DNA of 64,000 nt from Glandiceps talaboti (lineage: Eukaryota > Hemichordata > Enteropneusta > Spengelidae). Shown here piece after piece: positions 49,325 through 60,859 of this stretch. The stretch's first letter is position 1; each line of letters begins with the position of its first letter. Below the pieces are notes generated by a model, which made no database searches, had not been told where the DNA came from, and saw only the letters and a program-made list of their open reading frames with translations. The translations under genes were made by a program, and so were the position numbers. The stretch is from positions 25,362,725 to 25,426,724 of the forward strand of contig NC_135555.1 in the NCBI RefSeq assembly GCF_964340395.1. The letters are read 5' to 3'.

Positions 49325-50385
49325 CATAATTTCTTCTTCTGGAGTTGTACGTTCAGTACAACATTTTTCATTGGTTAAAGAAGGCGAATGGTATTGCTTA
49401 GTCAATGAATGCGGTGTCAATTAAAGCAACATTTGTGGTCAAAATATTTTAACTTTCTCCTGTTATAAATTCCAAAACTTTCTAAATGTGAAGAACCTAC
49501 GATATGCAATACTTTTGGGTAAATCGTCGCAAATTATATTAGAGAGTACCAAGGATTGACCAATCAAATGGACTTTTATAAAGTAGGCGTGTCCTCCGAG
49601 GTCGCGCTTTCGATGGCAAGCCGGTAGACATCCATGCATCCGTGTAAAAGCGTCGTTTCTGACAAAAACGAAGTTTTGATTTTAAAACGATAATTCATTA
49701 AAGTACGTAACTGAGAAATTAAATGTTATTTTTATTCCTGTATGCAATATGCAATCGGAGCAATTTTTGAACAAATCTAAGTATACCTGTATCTTTTTAT
49801 TACAAGTTAGAGGAGCCTATTAAAATCGTGAGGAACTTCGGGAATTTTAGTCAGTGAATACGAGTTTGGGTGCCAGTGCGGTGGAAGGGTACCACATCGT
49901 CTTGTATTTCTCAGAGACTTTTAATTATCATGTCTTATAAAGTTATTACGGATAATATAGCACCCTCAGATATTGGAAATATTAGACAATCTACAGCGCC
50001 CTCAAACACTGACCTATAAAAATTTCACGTGTTTCAAGATCCTTTCTATTTACATGTGTACAACAGTACATCAAGCGCTACATGCACAGTACAGCCTACA
50101 GTCAAATACTAGGTATGTTGAGCAATGGTACGGTCTTCTATCATGTATGTAATGAGAAATGTCAACTGTCACTGTGTTTACAATTTTGATAAGTCCTGTG
50201 GTCTTATCTAGTCAAGATATACATGCATGTACATATACAGTATTCAGAAGTAGTCTGTAGTGTACCGTGTACGTTAAAATGTATATATTATAAAAACAGT
50301 CTTAGCCTTGGAGTAATTATACTGGCTGGTTGAGCCATTCACACCAACATGTTGTCATGAGGACAGTCTTAGACTATTATGTTCA

Positions 50386-50466
50386 TCCTCCTCCTCCTCC
50401 TCCTCCTCCTCCTCCTCCTCCTCCTCCTCCTCATCATCATCATCATCATCATATTATTATTATTAT
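50386..50466. repeat. Compound trinucleotide microsatellite
   Basis: (CTC)n followed by (ATC)n and (TTA)n in direct succession, in the USP10-PUS1 intergenic region. Confidence 0.97.
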
Positions 50467-50546
50467 ACGTATGTTGTACTTGTAGGTCAATGACCTGTTC
50501 AGTGTTCATGTTAAATCATATTTCACATTGTTGATAGATGATTATA

Positions 50547-50614
50547 GTCTGGTTTCCTCTCAATCTGTGATTTTCTTCTCTCCACACAAAATCACAGATT
50601 GTTATGTAGCCAGA
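50547..50614. other. Imperfect hairpin, unknown role
   Basis: gtctgg pairs with ccagac, and aatctgtgatttt pairs with aaaatcacagatt, around a 13-base loop with an internal loop between the stems. The size is near that of a microRNA precursor, but the mismatched middle and lack of conservation data make that weak. It may be a relic of a foldback element. Confidence 0.3.
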
Positions 50615-50856
50615 CTAAGATGACGATAATAAATGATATCGTTCTTGTACTAGTTGAGGTGCATGTATATGTTTTATCAGCAAGTATGATGTATACATTT
50701 TTGTATTATCTTACAAATATCATAACTAAAACTACACATATAGCATCCTCCAACATATTGCTAGGTAACGTATATATTCACATTCAGTAGATCACCAGTA
50801 GTTCATAACTGCCTTGTCTGTACAGTATGAATTTAATATTCATACATTGGTGAAAA

Positions 50857-50975
50857 TATAACAATACAATACAATACAATACAATACAATACAATACAAT
50901 ACAATACAATACAATACAATACAATACAATACAATACAATACAATACAATACAATACAATACAATGCAATACAAT
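50857..50975. repeat. (ATACA)n pentanucleotide microsatellite
   Basis: About 23 near-perfect repeats, with one change (caatgcaatac) near the right end. Confidence 0.98.
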
Positions 50976-51102
50976 GAATAGTTGTTGGTTTTTTTAGGAA
51001 AAGCTGGAAAAACTCCATAGATGATTTTGATATTTAAACTACAATTGTTGATAACCTGAATACATGACATTGTGTATCTGATACAGATTGCTGAATTTTC
51101 CC

Positions 51103-51363
51103 ATGATAGTTTCTAGACTGATCAAACTCTTCAGACATTACATCAAGAAAGGTATACCACTGAAACCTCACTGTATAAGCATGGCTGAATCAAGTCCAAC
51201 TGAACCTGTGTCAAGTCCAACTGAACCTGTGTCAAGTCCAACTGAACCTGGGTCAAGTCCTACTGAACCTGGGTCAAGTCCTACTGGTGGAGCTGAAAAA
51301 AGATCTGCTGATAGTACATCAAATGATGCACTAATAGTAAACAAGAAATTGAAAACAGATAAG
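51103..51363 (+). CDS. PUS1: PUS1 exon 1: possible mitochondrial presequence and SSPTEPx coding repeat
   Basis: ATG at 51103 gives [20 protein letters not shown], a basic, amphipathic, acid-free start that looks like a mitochondrial targeting peptide. A second in-frame ATG at 51181 begins MAESSPTEP. Mammalian PUS1 makes mitochondrial and nuclear forms from alternative starts, so both may be used here. Residues after the second Met hold four SSPTEPV/G units (21-bp coding minisatellite, 51190-51285), then a basic KRSADS...NKKLKTDK stretch that could be a nuclear signal. The donor is gtacaa. An upstream noncoding exon is possible, because an acceptor-like cag lies at 51084-51086. Confidence 0.75.
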
Positions 51364-54300
51364 GTACAAGTTATATTAGTTTTCAGTTTTCACTTATATT
51401 ACAATGGCCAGACTCAGTTTGATGAGTAAAAGAACATTATTAGATGCTTTGATCTTATCTTAATAAACAAGAACTTCCTCAGCAATATGAGACATAATTA
51501 TCATATTGTCTTGTTTACAAATTTGACAAGATTCAAAACCAATGTTTTGCACAATATTTAAACCTGTGTAAAATTGACCACTAATTACACAGGTACAATG
51601 TCTTTTTAGTCCCCTTTTTAGGGGACTTGAATTGCATGTTGGGTTCTGTCCGTGCGTCCATCCATCCATGCTTGCATTCACCTTCATATCTCTGGCATGC
51701 ACCAACTGATTTCAACCAAACCTGAACATAGTATGTGAGAGATGTGTACTCTACTTTGTTTAATGGCCAAATGACAGCCAAATTTCACAATATGCATCAT
51801 AACTTTGGAGGTACATGTATACTACGTAGTGACTCCATACAAGTGCATACACCCATATTATCAAATATGAGCTTTCTTTTAAGACCTTTGACCTTGAATG
51901 TTTTTTCAAGGTCAAAGCCAAATTTGGGTTAACTTCATACCTTTTTGAATCAAATATTTCAAGTGATGAGGATATTTTTATCATTACTTGCTGTTTACCT
52001 TCCATATTAGGAAGGTTATGTATAAGGGGTGAAAAGTCTGTATGTGTGTGTGTATTTGTCTGTCTGTGTGTCTGTATCACCATTTTCTAAAAAAACGGTT
52101 AGCTCAATTCAAACAAATTTGGGTTAACTTCATACCTTTTTGAATCAAATATTTCAAGTGATGAGGATATTTTTATCATTACTTGCTGTTTACCTTCCAT
52201 ATTAGGAAGGTTATGTATAAGGGGTGAAAAGTCTGTGTGTGTGTGTGTGTATTTGTCTGTCTGTGTGTCTGTATCACCATTTTCTAAAAAACGATTAGCT
52301 CAATTCAAACAAAATTTGGTACATATGTTCTGTAGGGTAATGGTAAGAACTGATTAGCGTTTGGTAAACATGCCATGAATATTAATGAACAATTTGTGTA
52401 ATTAATGGTTTTCGGTAATTCGGCTATATCTCAAGAATGCACGCTTCAAATTCAATATAATGTGGTACATACATTTGCGATACCTAAGCACATCTGTCCT
52501 GAAAATATTATCAATGTAGCTTTTAGTTTTAATATAATATTGGCATATTTTTGGTAATTCGACATGTAGGCCACAAAAAAGAAAGTTGTTGTTTCTGGTC
52601 AGAATACGTTGTCTAAAGTAGTGTGATGATGCGAATTTTTTTTTAATTGTTGATTTGTTCTGCAGATGTCTTCCTGAAGGAGCAATTGATGTAGGGAGAG
52701 TTATTTTGTGTTTTCCCTTGGATCTGCAGTCTACATGTACATTGGCTTGACAAACACGAGTAAAAAAAAGATCGAAGCAGAGTATTTAAGTGATGCAAAA
52801 TGACCAGAAACAATTCTTTTTTTTTCTTGGCTTTAAAAACTCCCACCGTGAGATCTGTGCTCCAACGTTCTTTAAAAGCTTCACATTATTACATGTTGTG
52901 GTTGGTCGTAAGATCGCATCTGTAGGCAATCATGCTGGATAATTCGCCCACATAACTTCATACAATCTCTTCACTATTTCAAAATTGAAAATCTCGTTTT
53001 TACTTCATTCGATACTCTGCTACTGCAGCTTGCTCATCATGTACCTAAATGTATACCTCAAATATCTTTTATTTCATAATGACAAGACTCCAGCAGACAT
53101 GGCAGATGCGAAACAGATCAGAATTCCTAAAAGAAAAGTTGCTATATTACTTTCTTACAGTGGAAAAGGTTACATGGGAATGCAAAGGTATGTGAACATT
53201 TTGTACACATCATGTAATCTACCAGAGCTTTTGCTAAGGGTGGTAAGCAGGTAAATTCTGCCTGAGTTCCCCTGTCTACCAATGTTCTTGTTAAGGGCAG
53301 TAAGTAGGTAAAATCTGCCTGAGTTGCCCTGTCTACCAATGTTCTTGTTAAGGGTGGTAAGTAGGTAAGATCTGCCTGAGTTCCCCTGTCTACTAATGTT
53401 CTTGTTAAGGGTGATAATTAGGTAAAATCTGCCTGAGTTCCCCTGTCTACCAATGTTCTTGTTAAGGGCAGTAAGTAGGTAAAATCTGCCTGAGTTGCCC
53501 TGTCTACCAATGTTCTTGTTAAGGGCAGTAAGTAGGTAAAATCTCCCTCTGTTCCCAAGTCATATTACCAGCCTGAGAGTTCCTACTGTGTTCTTGTTAT
53601 GGGTCATAAGTAGGTAAAATCTACCTGATTTCCCCTGTCATTTTATAGGGGAAATAGCCAAATTTTGTTGTCGTGGGTCAAAATGAGACATTTCTTGTGC
53701 ATCACCACATAGTGAGAGATAGGGGAACACCAAATCTTGGTGTGTCACTAGAAATTGTGTGCATCACGGGCTCAACAAATTGGCTTAAGTTGTCCCTACC
53801 AATGTTCTTGTTGTGGATGGTAAGTAGATAAAATCTACATGAGTTCCCCAGTCAATTTACTGGTGTTCTCCACCACAATTATGATAGTGTATTAGAAACC
53901 ACAAATTGTGACCTGATTTCAACTTGGTATATTTACTACAGAAACAAAGGCGTACGAACCATTGAAGAAGACCTGTTATCAGCCCTTGTAGCAATTGGAG
54001 CCATCCCACAGGATCATGCTAATACGCCACAGAAAATGCAGTTCCAACGATGTGCCAGAACAGATAAGGGAGTGTCAGCAGCTAGACAAATTGTCTCCTT
54101 GAAAATGTTATTAATAGAAAATGGTGTTGAAAAAATAAACCATCACTTACCACCAGCTATCAGAGTCATCAGTGAGTAGAACTTATGTCACATAATTTGT
54201 ATTTTAAGAATCAAACAGTAGATATGTCAAGTCAGATTTCAGAATCTATTAGTTGAATTTGTTGTAGGCATGTATAGATTCAATTGGAAAGTGCACTTTT

Positions 54301-56874
54301 AACATGAACATTTCAACTTGCTAATACCTATGAATAGCTATAACATTTGTTTTGATAAGAAAAGATAAACACAAACTGTTAATTAATTATTGAGGTATGT
54401 TGTAGAATATATAAATAGGCAGGGCTCGAAATTAGCAGTAGTCTCTCAATTGACTACCAGTTTTTCCAAAATGACTACCAAGTTCGAAAACTGGTAGTCA
54501 TCCTTGACTACCACGAAAATCCTGGGGACGCCAACCCACTGTATGCATGGAAGGCCTGCTGACAAGTTGGTGATGTAGTGTGAGCGCTGGACTCTAAAGC
54601 TACATGTGATTAGATATGGCTGGCATGTTTGATATTGCTTACTTTGTAAGTTTGTAGTCAATAACAATTGCTTGGTAAAATGAACAAAATACATGTAGCT
54701 TATACAGTATGTGATGTTACAAACGTCATAACGTCTACTCAAATGCAACACTCTATTGATTTCATGACTGTTCATTGTCTTTTTCATGTCACACAGTGTC
54801 ACTGTGTGATATTTACTTACTATGATACTAGTATGATATTACATGTAGTATTTTAGGACAGGTCAAATGTTTGCATAATATGAATGTCACTAATTTCATG
54901 AAAAAAAACTTGGGTGTTATCAGAACGTTTATTACTTAATGTTTTGTTTATGCCTAAATTATTAAATGCTGAAAAAAAGAATGACGACCAAATCTTCCCT
55001 GTTGACTACCAGTTTTAAAAAGTGGTAGTCAAAGTGACTACCAACTAAAAAAGTTAATTTCAAGCCCTGATAGGTGATCCATTTATCTTAATAATACCAA
55101 ATTGAATATAATCACCCTGTAATAGGAATAGTGTAAACATTGGACAATGTATAGACAAAATGGACAATGGAAGACAATGAAAATGTACTGGCAGTCTAGG
55201 GAAATAACATATTGTATTGACCTTCTTAGATAAACACTGGAAGTCTACATGAAATAAAATATTGTATTGACCTTCAGATAAACACTGGAAGTCTACATGA
55301 AATAAAACATTGTATTGACCTTCAGATAAATACTGGAAGTCTACATGAAATAAAACATTGTATTGACCTTCTCAGATAAATACTGGAAGTCTACATGAAA
55401 TAAAATATTGTATTGGCCTTCTTAGATAAATACTGGAAGTCTACATGAAATAAAACATTTTATTGGCCTTCTTAGATAAATACTGGAAGTCTACATGAAA
55501 TAACATATTGTATTGGCCTTCTTAGATAAATACTGGAAGTCTACATGAAATAAAACATTTTATTGGCCTTCTTAGATAAACACTGGAAGTCTACATGAAA
55601 TAAAACATTGTATTGACCTTCAGATAAACACTGGAAGTCTACATGAAATAAAACATTGCATTGACCTTCAGATAAACACTGGAAGTCTACATGAAATAAA
55701 ACATTGCATTGACCTTCAGATAAACACTGGAAGTCTACATGAAATAAAACATTGCATTGACCTTCAGATAAACACTGGAAGTCTACATGAAATAAAACAT
55801 TGCATTGATCTTCAGATAAACACTGGAAGTCTACATGAAATAAAACATTGCATTGATCTTCAGATAAATACTGGAAGTCTACATGAAATAAAATATTGTA
55901 TTGACCTTCTTAGATAAATACTGGAAGTCTACATGAAATAAAATATTGTATTGGCCTTCTTAGATAAATACTGGAAGTCTACATGAAATAAAACATTGTA
56001 TTGACCTTAGATAAATACTGGAAGTCTACATGAAATAAAACATTGTATTGGCCTTCTTAGATAAATACTGGAAGTCTACATGAAATAAAATATTGTATTG
56101 ACCTTCTTAGATAAACACTGGAAGTCTACATGAAATAAAACATTGTATTGACCTTCTTAGATAAATACTGGAAGTCTACATGAAATAAAACATTGTATTG
56201 GCCTTCTTAGATAAATACTGGAAGTCTACATGAAATAAAACATTGCATTGGCCTTCTTAGATAAATACTGGAAGTCTACATGAAATAAAACATTGTATTG
56301 GCCTTCTCAGATAAATACTGGAAGTCTACATGAAATAAAACATTGTATTGGCCTTCTCAGATAAATACTGGAAGTCTACATGAAATAAAACATTGTATTG
56401 ACCTTCTTAGATAAATACTGGAAGTCTACATGAAATAAAACATTGTATTGGCCTTCTTAGATAAATACTGGAAGTCTACATGAAATAAAACATTCCATGA
56501 CATACACTGTGTACGTTGATGTACAGTCAGAAATAAAACCAATATTTTCACTGTTGGCTATGCAAATGAGATAAATTGAGATAAAATAGAAGATCCTAAT
56601 GCAAAACCAATCCCTGATCATGGGATTCTTGTATCTGATAAGAAAACAATGAGAGATATACTGCATGTGATTCTTCTATCTTTCTGAGACAGTGTAAATA
56701 TTAAGGTAGATATTAAAAATGTGTTTTTCTTTATTTATCTACAAGCATATAAACGAACAACGGGTGGATTTAACTCAAAGAATGCGTGCAGTCATAGAAC
56801 ATATTCCTACATGGTACCAACATTTGCTTTTGCTCCAAAAGAACAGTTTACATCAGAGAAATACAGAATAACAG
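51103..56874 (+). CDS. PUS1: PUS1, tRNA pseudouridine synthase (TruA family), 5' part, four exons
   Basis: The product isomerises uridines to pseudouridine in tRNAs (and some mRNAs and snRNAs) in the nucleus and mitochondria. Exons: 51103-51363, 53087-53187, 53942-54171 and 56746-56874, with GT-AG borders and consistent phases (721 nt). Diagnostic blocks are [20 protein letters not shown] (human [20 protein letters not shown]), [20 protein letters not shown] with the catalytic Asp (about residue 162), and [20 protein letters not shown]. The family continues with GTHNFHNFT and the C-terminal half, which I did not find before 64000. The gene is therefore partial in the window, or its remaining exons lie in the repeat-rich 57-64 kb. 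It is divergent from USP10. Confidence 0.92.
51608..52640 (+). mobile_element. Hairpin-headed dispersed repeat with internal 195-bp duplication
   Basis: Begins AGTCCCCTTTTTAGGGGACT (7-bp stem). It continues with gggttctgtccgtgcgtcca and a (TCCA) run, as in the family at 62780. A 195-bp segment beginning aaatttgggttaacttcata occurs twice in tandem (51920, 52115). It lies in PUS1 intron 1. The right end is uncertain. Confidence 0.5.
53087..53187 (+). CDS. PUS1: PUS1 exon 2
   Basis: The 101-nt exon encodes [18 protein letters not shown] and [15 protein letters not shown], with Arg split over the donor (gtatgt). [20 protein letters not shown] is the first conserved TruA motif. The acceptor cataatgacaag was chosen because it keeps phase 0 with exon 1; its pyrimidine tract is modest. 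Confidence 0.9.
53215..53640. repeat. 57-bp minisatellite, about six copies, 30 bp past the PUS1 exon 2 donor
   Basis: Unit accaatgttcttgttaaggg, then cagtaagtaggtaaaatctg and cctgagttgccctgtct. Each unit carries an agtaagtaggtaaa stretch that resembles a 5' splice site. Degenerate copies continue to about 53860. Confidence 0.93.
53942..54171 (+). CDS. PUS1: PUS1 exon 3, catalytic Asp motif
   Basis: The 230-nt exon encodes [20 protein letters not shown], then [20 protein letters not shown] and [12 protein letters not shown]. The Asp of RTDKG is the invariant catalytic residue of pseudouridine synthases. The acceptor is ctacag and the donor gtgagt. Confidence 0.95.
54420..55069. mobile_element. 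650-bp hAT-like MITE
   Basis: Inverted ends CAGGGCTCGAAATTA and, reversed, CAGGGCTTGAAATTA. A 5-bp duplication ATAGG lies at 54415-54419 and 55070-55074. Subterminal gactacca/tggtagtc motifs repeat in both orientations. The ends resemble the element at 13028. It lies in PUS1 intron 3. Confidence 0.8.
55185..56490. repeat. 50/48-bp minisatellite, about 26 copies, two length classes
   Basis: Unit ctggaagtctacatgaaata, then aaacattgtattgaccttct and tagataaata. A 48-bp class (ccttcagataaa instead of ccttcttagataaa) forms clusters at 55260-55330 and 55610-55870. It lies in PUS1 intron 3. Confidence 0.96.
56746..56874 (+). CDS. PUS1: PUS1 exon 4
   Basis: The 129-nt exon encodes [20 protein letters not shown] and then [22 protein letters not shown], matching human [28 protein letters not shown]. 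The acceptor is ctacaag and the donor gtgaga. It exits in phase 1. The next PUS1 exon is not identified in the window. Confidence 0.92.
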
Positions 56875-58769
56875 GTGAGAAAAAAGATGAGCGATAAGCC
56901 CAGTAAACCTCTTGTGATTAACTCAAAGGATTGTCAAGATCAACTTGTAGTGTTTTGAGGTAGGTATAGAACTCCGAGATTCCTACTTGCTTTCTTATCG
57001 AGTAACTCATTGATAGCCATATTTGCCACAATGAATAAAGTCAATCCCAAGTGGTTTTAACAATCATGGGTTCCAACTTCCATGACTCTTGTGTAATTGT
57101 CCAATCGCCGAGATTGATTGACAGATGCCATTGACCAATCAGTGAGTGTAATTCTGCCATGTGCACTTGCATGTGTCATAGCCTATGACAAACAAAGCAA
57201 TCTGTCATAGCTTATCGATCAGCGTGGAGCGTGTATTCAATGCTGAAGGACCTTGACCTTACCATCAGTTGTCTTACATAATCTTTGTTTACAAACATTG
57301 AAATTATCATGACATACTGGTATAATAAACACGATCACTATCCCGAAGTGTAGAGAAGTTAAATCTTATTTTTACACTTTCTGAAGCCAAAAACTATCGA
57401 CAATGTTGACCTGCTTGATCAAGAAGATGGACTGCCATTACGTGCATTTGTTTTGAGGTATGTATGTTGATATATTACTGTGAGTCAAACTATTTCATCG
57501 ATCTACTCATAAAATATCAATTTTTCAGCCCAAACTGCCTCTGATTAGTGCTTAATCTTGTCGGTCATGGTGGCCGAATTAAATGTTGGCCATACCATGC
57601 AAGATATTGCCATAGTTTCCTTCATACAGACGTGCATATACATGTATATCATGACTTGTATGTGTAATATCATGGTTACAAACCAGTCATACTGGCAAAT
57701 AATATATGAAAGGGGTAAAATAACACGGGTTTCTAGGATCGTGTAAGTCCACACATCACAAAACATTCTTTGGGTATACCCAGTGCTTTGTGTACGTGTG
57801 CCACATTTTAGACTCAAGTAAGACTTCATGTAAATTTTGACATCTAAATGCTAAAACATTCCTCGCGCAAAAAGTTTGGCCTGCAGAAATCCATTGTCGA
57901 CAGTCAAACTTGTAGGAGTACGAGTGTATGCAGTGAATGGTTCGGTCTGTGTTTGAACCGTACTATATCCATGGTTTGACTGGCAAGCACGATCAACCTT
58001 CAGGAGGTTAAAATTACTGTGAAAATGAAATTTTACTGGATATGTGCAAGGACATAGTTTGGTAACAGCAATGAACATCCTATCTGCATTCTTTTTATAC
58101 TAGCCTTCTGCATGTTGCCCTTTGAAAGAAAGTCTCACTGTGTGCATTTGTGACCTTTTGACGGGAATGACACACAAGGGTGACCTTCAGGCTTCATGCG
58201 ACTTTATTTATTGTTCACATTTTATATTCATTTCTCCCCATTTATATATGTACTCTTTGGTCTCAGGAATCACAGCAACAATGTGATATATTTGAATTGT
58301 GAAAGTATATATATATAATTATGTAATGTTGTTGGGCCTACACATTCAAGCATTTTAGTATTACCATTTTATTTTGACTGTTTATACTGTTACCTCTTTG
58401 ACAAATTTCTATCTCAATTAGTAAATCCTGTTTGCTTTAATGAATCCAGATTCAAAACAAAAATGTCAAGCTAGCATCAAGATTGCAACTGGATATCAAT
58501 TTGTAGATATCACTGACATGGCTCAAAATCAAAGTTTATATTGTTACAATATTTACATCACTACTTGTCCATGTTTCCCATTTCATTTTCAGTAATTTTT
58601 TTATTGAAATAAGCGAAGTAACAAATAATGTGATAAATTTCTTCTGCAACAACCACCCCAAAAAATATATGAGTAAATAAATGTAAATAAATAAACAATA
58701 AAACAAACTGTAGATGGTTTGTACATGGGGCAAGTATTTAGACTTGTATAGTAGTGGCCTATTTTAATT
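56875..58769. other. Stretch downstream of PUS1 exon 4 without recognised exons
   Basis: Presumed PUS1 intron. I looked for the next family motif (GTHNFHNFT-like) and did not see it. Small open frames lack family features. Confidence 0.5.
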
Positions 58770-59905
58770 TCTACAACTGGTACAGACATAGTGTAATCAT
58801 TTCTACAACTGGTACAGACATAGTGTAATCATTTCTACAACTGGTACAGACATAGTGTAATCATTTCTACAACTGGTACAGACATAGTGTAATCATTTCT
58901 ACAACTGGTACAGACATAGTGTAATCATTTCTACAACTGGTACAGACATAGTGTAATCATTTCTACAACTGGTACAGACATAGTGTAATCATTTCTACAA
59001 CTGGTACAGACATAGTGTAATCATTTCTACAACTGGTACAGACATAGTGTAATCATTTCTACAACTGGTACAGACATAGTGTAATCATTTCTACAACTGG
59101 TACAGACATAGTGTAATCATTTCTACAACTGGTACAGACATAGTGTAATAATTTCTTCAACTGGTACAGACATAGTGTAATAATTTCTACAACTGGTACA
59201 GACATAGTGTAATCATTTCTACAACTGGTACAGACATAGTGTAATAATTTCTACAACTGGTACAGACATAGTGTAATAATTTCTACAACTGGTACAGACA
59301 TAGTGTAATAATTTCTACAACTGGTACAAACATAGTGTAATAATTTCTACAACTGGTACAGACATAGTGTAATAATTTCTTCAACTGGTACAGACATAGT
59401 GTAATAATTTCTACAACTGGTACAGATGTAGTGTAATAATTTCTACAACTGGTACAGACATAGTGTAATAATTTAGTCAACTGGTACAGACATAGTGTAA
59501 TAATTTAGTCATGCACACTTGTACAGTAGTGGCCTATTTTAATTTCTACAACTGGTACAGACATAGTGTAATAATTTCTTCAACTGGTACAGACATAGTG
59601 TAATAATTTAGTCAACTGGTACAGACATAGTGTAATAATTTCTTCAACTGGTACAGACATAGTGTAATAATTTCTACAACTGGTACAGACATAGTGTAAT
59701 AATTTCTACAACTGGTACAGACATAGTGTAATAATTTCTACAACTGGTACAGACATAGTGTAATAATTTCTACAACTGGTACAGACATAGTGTAATAATT
59801 TCTACAACTGGTACAGACATAGTGTAATAATTTCTACAACTGGTACAGACATAGTGTAATAATTTCTACAACTAGTACAGACATAGTGTAATAATTTAGT
59901 CATGC
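58740..59905. repeat. 32-bp minisatellite, about 35 copies, with its left flank duplicated inside
   Basis: Unit ttctacaactggtacagaca followed by tagtgtaataat; the first third has aatcat, the rest aataat. The flank cttgtatagtagtggcctat (58744) reappears at 59519 as cttgtacagtagtggcctat, so about 780 bp of flank plus array was duplicated in tandem. Confidence 0.96.
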
Positions 59906-60826
59906 AAAAGTTGACCTTAACCAGAAATTAAGGTATGATAGAGAATAATTCTTATAAAGTGATAACCCTTTGTAGTAACACTTTAGCAATATGTCAGACA
60001 TACTTCATTCAGATTGTCAGGAAAATATTACAAATAACTAGATATGTATATCTCATTGTTGTGAAAATAAATCAAAATTTTAAAAAAAGAACGTTTGTTT
60101 TCAATATTTTCAGAAGTGTTCAAATTTGATACAGATACATTTCCTTTCTTCACATTCCTTGAATGACTTGTGTGTTGATAATCCGTCTAACACCTAATGG
60201 TGACCTCAGCCTAGCTACCCACTGCTGTCATAGCAACTTGACAACAGTCAACTCATTTTTTAGAAAGAACATCTCCACAAGCAATGCTTCAGTTGATTGA
60301 TGCCTTGAACATTAGATACAGAAGTTCTGTCTGTAAAAGAACAAAAAAGTATATGAAACATGAATATTAATATGTTATCTACTTTCATATATTTTCAGGA
60401 GTGGTTTCTAGTGGATATGTTGGCTAGCAGAGTAATAAAGTAACATGGAAATGTGTTTAAATTTGAAATCCACTGACTATTAATTAAAAAGGAGATCCTA
60501 TATTGTTTCTGATTTAATATTTAGGATGAAGTTTACAGCTGATGAATTACATGGCTTGAGTATCAAAAATATTCTACAAGCTACATGAAAACTTCTTTCA
60601 TAATTTGCTACACCATTTTCTGGACAGTATTAACAATTTCTTTGAACCCTCTTTTGTGTTTATTAGCTCCGCTGTCAGCAAAAGCTGAAAGCGTAGCTTT
60701 AGGTATAGGTGTATATTAAGGTATAGAGTATAGGTGAATCATTGGTGTCCGTCAACTTTTTATATTTTCATCATCTTCTCCGAAAGTGACAGTCAGAATT
60801 CTTCGATATTTGGTGTGCATGTTCCC

Positions 60827-60859
<33 letters not shown>

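Noticed and set aside
50784-51070. Overlapping frames of CIVLYCIVLY repeats
   Set aside because: Translation of the ATACA microsatellite in three frames.
60262-60347. Possible further PUS1 exon (RTSPQAMLQLIDALN after a ttttttag acceptor, correct phase)
   Set aside because: Phase and acceptor fit and the start loosely resembles SAETLQQVNRLL, but the following residues do not match the family's YKGTHNFHNFT block. Not annotated without RNA support.
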